From a virus: DNA of 21,723 nt. Below the pieces are notes generated by a model, which saw only the letters and a program-made list of their open reading frames with translations, ran no database searches and was not told the DNA's origin. The translations under genes and the position numbers were made by a program. Shown piece by piece: positions 19,022 to 21,723 of the stretch (the stretch's first letter is position 1; every line of letters starts with the position of its first letter). The DNA lies in the IMG/VR virus record IMGVR_UViG_3300036861_000142, positions 1 through 21,723 of that record; one strand, 5' to 3'.

Positions 19022-21057
19022 TGGCTCAGTCTAAACGCACGCCTTGGGACGTTAAGCTCGCCCCAGACGCCAAAGAGAAGCTTGCAAACTGGCTGGTTTA
19101 TGAGCTCGACAAGGCGGCGTCTTGTCGTACGGCCAGCGAGGCTGAAACGGCATACTGGCACACGCTGTACGAGCAGGGTCGCACGCGCGGCGCGCAGAAC
19201 TCCCCGTGGGCTGATGCGGCGGACCTGACATCAGCGATCGCCACCGAGAAGGTTGACGCGTTGCGCTCGCGTATCGTCAAGACGATCTTCGTCGATCCAA
19301 TCTGGACCGTCGAAGGCTGGGGTGACGCCGGCCCGAAAGCGCCGTTTGTCGAGTCGTTCCACCAGTGGCAGGCAGAGAGCGAAGGCTTTCAGGCGGCGTG
19401 CTCGAGGGCTGTGCACCTGTCCCTGATTGAGCCGCGTGGCGTGCTGGAGGTCTACGAGGATACGACGCGCAGGCCAGTCAGAAAGACTATCAAGGCGGCC
19501 ATTCAGCAGGCGCCAGACGGCACAGCGCTAATCGGTCCTGACATGCAGCCGGTCTTGCAGCAGAACCCGGACGGCTCGTATGTGGAAGTCACGGACGATC
19601 CGAATGTGCCGCCCGAGATGCAGCCGGCCTCGGCCGAGATGGTGATTGACGATTACGAGCCGGTCGCCAACGGGCCGAGGCACCGCACCATCCCCTATCG
19701 CGATTTCTATGTTCTGCCTGGTCATGCCCGCGAGAAAGACGAAATCTGGGGTTATGCCAAGCGGTTCTGGAAGCGCGTCGACCAACTCAAAGAGCGCGCA
19801 AAAGAGGGCGTCTACGACAAGGATGCTATTGAGAAGCTAGGCACGGCTGACGAGCGGCAAAGCGCTATCAACAATTCGGGCGGAACGACACTGGCTGGTG
19901 AGGCGCTGAGCATTCCCAGCCAGGAAGACGGCCTCGCGGAGAAGGAACTGCACGAGGTGCTCTTTCTGCACGAGCTCGACAAGACCGGGTACCGCTGGTA
20001 TATCGCGACGCTGCATCGCGAGACGTCCACGCTGCTTCGTTTGCAGCATGACGACATCGGGCGGCCTCGGTATTTCTCGTTTGTGCCGTTTCCTCGGCCG
20101 GATCTGACCGAGGGCTACTCGTTTATCGGCCACAAGCTGATTACGACGATCGAAGAGAACACGGCGTGGAGGAACATGCTCGCGGATCGGGCGGCCTTGC
20201 AGCTCCAAGCCCCGATCAAGCGCCGGCAAAACGCCCTCTGGGATCCGGATGACGAGCCCATCGGCCCGAAGCAGGTCATTACTGTCCGAGATATGCAGGA
20301 AGTCGAGGCGCTTCAGCTGCCGGACTACACGGCACCGGCTAGAGAGCGCATCATCGATACCGAGCGGCAGGCGGAAAAACTCGGTGGGATGACGGATATC
20401 GCCTCTGGCAATAGTCCGAATGAGGACCGCACGCTCGGCGAAACACGCATCGTCACGGCCTACGGCGAGGTTCGCATCGAGGAAGTGATTCGGAATATCC
20501 AAGAGACGATCGAGGACATTGCTCAGGTTAGGCACTTGATGTGGAAACGTGCGTTAGCGAGTATGCCGGACGGGGTCGAAGCGCCGACGCATGTGTTACA
20601 AGGATTAGAGACGCGCGGCATGGACTTGACATCGTTCCTGCCGAACAAACGCTTTGCGGCATCCGTGCTCGAAGGGGCCTATCGGTTCAAACCGCGTGGC
20701 AGCGTCGAAGCGACAGACAAGCATCAGCAGCGGTCAGACTTCGCCGAGTCCCTGAAAGCATTGGCGGGCATGGCAGCGGCATGTCCGATGATCGGGATGC
20801 TCTTACAGCAGCCCGCCACAGCGAAGGCGCTCCTTGAAACGTGGGTGAATTTGTATAACGTGGCCGATAAGCAGGCGTTTCTGGGCCCGGAGACGCTTGG
20901 CATGGTCATGCAGCAGGCGCAGATGCTTGGCGGGATGGGCGGGCCTATGGGGCCGACTGGGCTAGGCGGGCCGCAGATGTTGCCGCCTGGAAATACGCCG
21001 AGCGGGCCGGTGAATCCGAGTCGCCAGTTGCCGCAGGAAAGGATGGGCGTGCAGTGA
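19021..21057 (+). CDS. portal protein, 678 aa
   Basis: ATG 19021 overlaps the previous stop as TGATG. The N-terminal region (ADLTSAIATEKVDALRSRIVKTIF) and the sequence RTIPYRDFYVLPGHA...WGYAKRFWK resemble portal proteins of siphovirus/podovirus type. Residues about 360-440 (FSFVPFPRPDLTEGYSFIGHKL, ENTAWRNMLADRAAL) and a long helix near 480-520 (EVRIEEVIRNIQETIEDIAQVRHL) fit the wing and stem. The C-terminus is Met/Gly/Pro-rich and disordered. The portal is the dodecameric DNA entry ring; its place two kb after terL supports the call. Confidence 0.88.
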   Translation: MAQSKRTPWDVKLAPDAKEKLANWLVYELDKAASCRTASEAETAYWHTLYEQGRTRGAQNSPWADAADLTSAIATEKVDALRSRIVKTIFVDPIWTVEGWGDAGPKAPFVESFHQWQAESEGFQAACSRAVHLSLIEPRGVLEVYEDTTRRPVRKTIKAAIQQAPDGTALIGPDMQPVLQQNPDGSYVEVTDDPNVPPEMQPASAEMVIDDYEPVANGPRHRTIPYRDFYVLPGHAREKDEIWGYAKRFWKRVDQLKERAKEGVYDKDAIEKLGTADERQSAINNSGGTTLAGEALSIPSQEDGLAEKELHEVLFLHELDKTGYRWYIATLHRETSTLLRLQHDDIGRPRYFSFVPFPRPDLTEGYSFIGHKLITTIEENTAWRNMLADRAALQLQAPIKRRQNALWDPDDEPIGPKQVITVRDMQEVEALQLPDYTAPARERIIDTERQAEKLGGMTDIASGNSPNEDRTLGETRIVTAYGEVRIEEVIRNIQETIEDIAQVRHLMWKRALASMPDGVEAPTHVLQGLETRGMDLTSFLPNKRFAASVLEGAYRFKPRGSVEATDKHQQRSDFAESLKALAGMAAACPMIGMLLQQPATAKALLETWVNLYNVADKQAFLGPETLGMVMQQAQMLGGMGGPMGPTGLGGPQMLPPGNTPSGPVNPSRQLPQERMGVQ

Positions 21058-21329
21058 GATATGTCGCGATCGGCTTTGTTGTCGGACTCATGTTTGGAAC
21101 TGCGGCGTCCGCGGCTGGCCATGGCGCTATAGGGGCCGGCGCGGTTGCAATGAATGCTGCCAGGAATGTTCACTTTGCCAACGAATATCGATGCGTGAAT
21201 GGCCGTACGGTGAAAATTCCAGTGCTCGAGGCTTACGGGTGGGATGGACAGCGGCGCAACATGGGATATGAATGGGTATCCTTCTGCGAGAAATGGGAGC
21301 GGCCAGGCATGCAGTTGGGGGTTCAGTAA
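21054..21329 (+). CDS. exported/lipid-exposed small protein with signal peptide, 91 aa
   Basis: GTG 21054 overlaps as GTGA. MRYVAIGFVVGLMFGTAASAAGHG is a typical Sec signal peptide with a predicted cut after ASA. The mature part (CVNGRTVKIPVLEAYGWDG...SFCEKW) has two Cys that could form a disulfide in the periplasm. A secreted protein inside the head operon is unusual; superinfection or envelope roles are possible. Confidence 0.55.
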   Translation: MRYVAIGFVVGLMFGTAASAAGHGAIGAGAVAMNAARNVHFANEYRCVNGRTVKIPVLEAYGWDGQRRNMGYEWVSFCEKWERPGMQLGVQ

Positions 21330-21503
21330 ATGGGCAGAACATCGTTCGCACTTCACGCCGCTGAGAGCGTAGATGAGGCTATTCGGAGGCTTGGCGAGAT
21401 CAAGGCAACCGGGGCGCAACTGAAGGGCCTAGACTGCGTGTACGAGTTGCTACTCAAGGCCCAATCGCAACTCGAGGCCGGCGACATAGCCGCGAATGAG
21501 TGA
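21330..21503 (+). CDS. small helical protein, 57 aa
   Basis: ATG 21330 directly follows the upstream stop. The product is helical (AAESVDEAIRRLGEIKATG, VYELLLKAQSQLEAG). No family recognised. It overlaps the next gene by 8 nt. Confidence 0.5.
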   Translation: MGRTSFALHAAESVDEAIRRLGEIKATGAQLKGLDCVYELLLKAQSQLEAGDIAANE

Positions 21504-21723
21504 CACGATTGATGCCCTTGAATCGTTGGTGAGCTCCGAAGGCTGGCGCCTGTTAGCTGACACCGCGCGCAAGGAATGGACTGAACGCGAACGGGCCGGG
21601 CGTAAGAACGCCCTGAACGATACCGACGACAAGCGAGCTCTGGACAAACTACGACAGATTACGGCAGCGCAGGAGGCTGTTGAATGGGTGCTAGCGTTAC
21701 CGAGCGAGGAAATTGCCAGGCTG
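21496..21723 (+). CDS. hypothetical phage head-region protein, 5' part only
   Basis: ATG 21496 begins MSDTIDALESLVSSEGWRLL and continues RALDKLRQITAAQEAVEWVLALPSEE to the window edge, 76 codons without a stop. 'LDKLRQI.AAQ.AV...L..P.eE' is a pattern I associate with small proteins between portal and capsid genes in related phages. The protein is cut by the end of the window. Confidence 0.55.
   Translation, partial: MSDTIDALESLVSSEGWRLLADTARKEWTERERAGRKNALNDTDDKRALDKLRQITAAQEAVEWVLALPSEEIARL

Noticed and set aside
19837-20535. 232-aa antisense frame under the portal gene
   Set aside because: It mirrors a high-GC coding gene with clear portal features; no motif is seen in the antisense product.

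Overview
The window reads as part of a tailed double-stranded DNA phage genome (Caudoviricetes-like). Every gene I can support lies on the + strand, genes are short, and most neighbours overlap by 4 nt (ATGA, GTGA, TTGA) or 1 nt (TGATG), so the region is a long chain of translationally coupled genes. A large terminase (16307-17806) and a portal protein (19021-21057) establish the phage identity. No integrase, repressor/Cro pair, tRNA or host gene was recognised, so I cannot say whether the phage is temperate or which host it uses. About 59 coding regions are listed, including a fragment at each end.

Layout. 1-2337: small early genes, including a KGG-type peptide, an HTPGPW-type peptide, an HTH protein and an NGO0469-like single-strand-binding protein. 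2334-3973: HNH-like protein, PD-(D/E)XK exonuclease and small peptides. 3974-4145: hairpin-rich non-coding interval. 4146-5913: a gene pair made of a small GHxH/HHEH protein and a 483-aa protein with 49 tetrapeptide repeats encoded by a 12-bp tandem repeat, ending in a DUF6745-like domain. 5915-7514: basic peptide, HTH peptide, Hjc-like resolvase, Dam-type adenine methyltransferase. 7515-7609: a gap that can fold as a three-way junction. 7610-9443: DUF559-like nuclease, replication initiator-like protein with inverted repeats inside its gene, and a helicase-loader-like protein. 9547-12872: a run of small Cys-rich proteins, including three apparent tandem paralogues and a duplicated gene junction. 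12900-14228: two genes preceded by similar Shine-Dalgarno-sequestering hairpins, and a protein joining two zinc-binding modules to a sigma-70 region-2-like domain. 14248-15718: glycosyltransferase-like protein and two zinc-ribbon proteins. 15734-15770: the only convincing intrinsic terminator. 15804-21723: packaging and head genes.

How it may work together (inference): the exonuclease, SSB-like protein, resolvase and HNH protein would serve recombination and replication; the initiator and loader start replication; the Dam enzyme modifies DNA; the zinc/sigma-like protein is a candidate switch to the late module, which begins just after the terminator. The features furthest from standard phage annotation are the tetrapeptide-repeat/HHEH gene pair, the three-way-junction RNA candidate, the zinc-finger sigma-like fusion, the paired hairpin leaders, and the very high density of small CxxC proteins.
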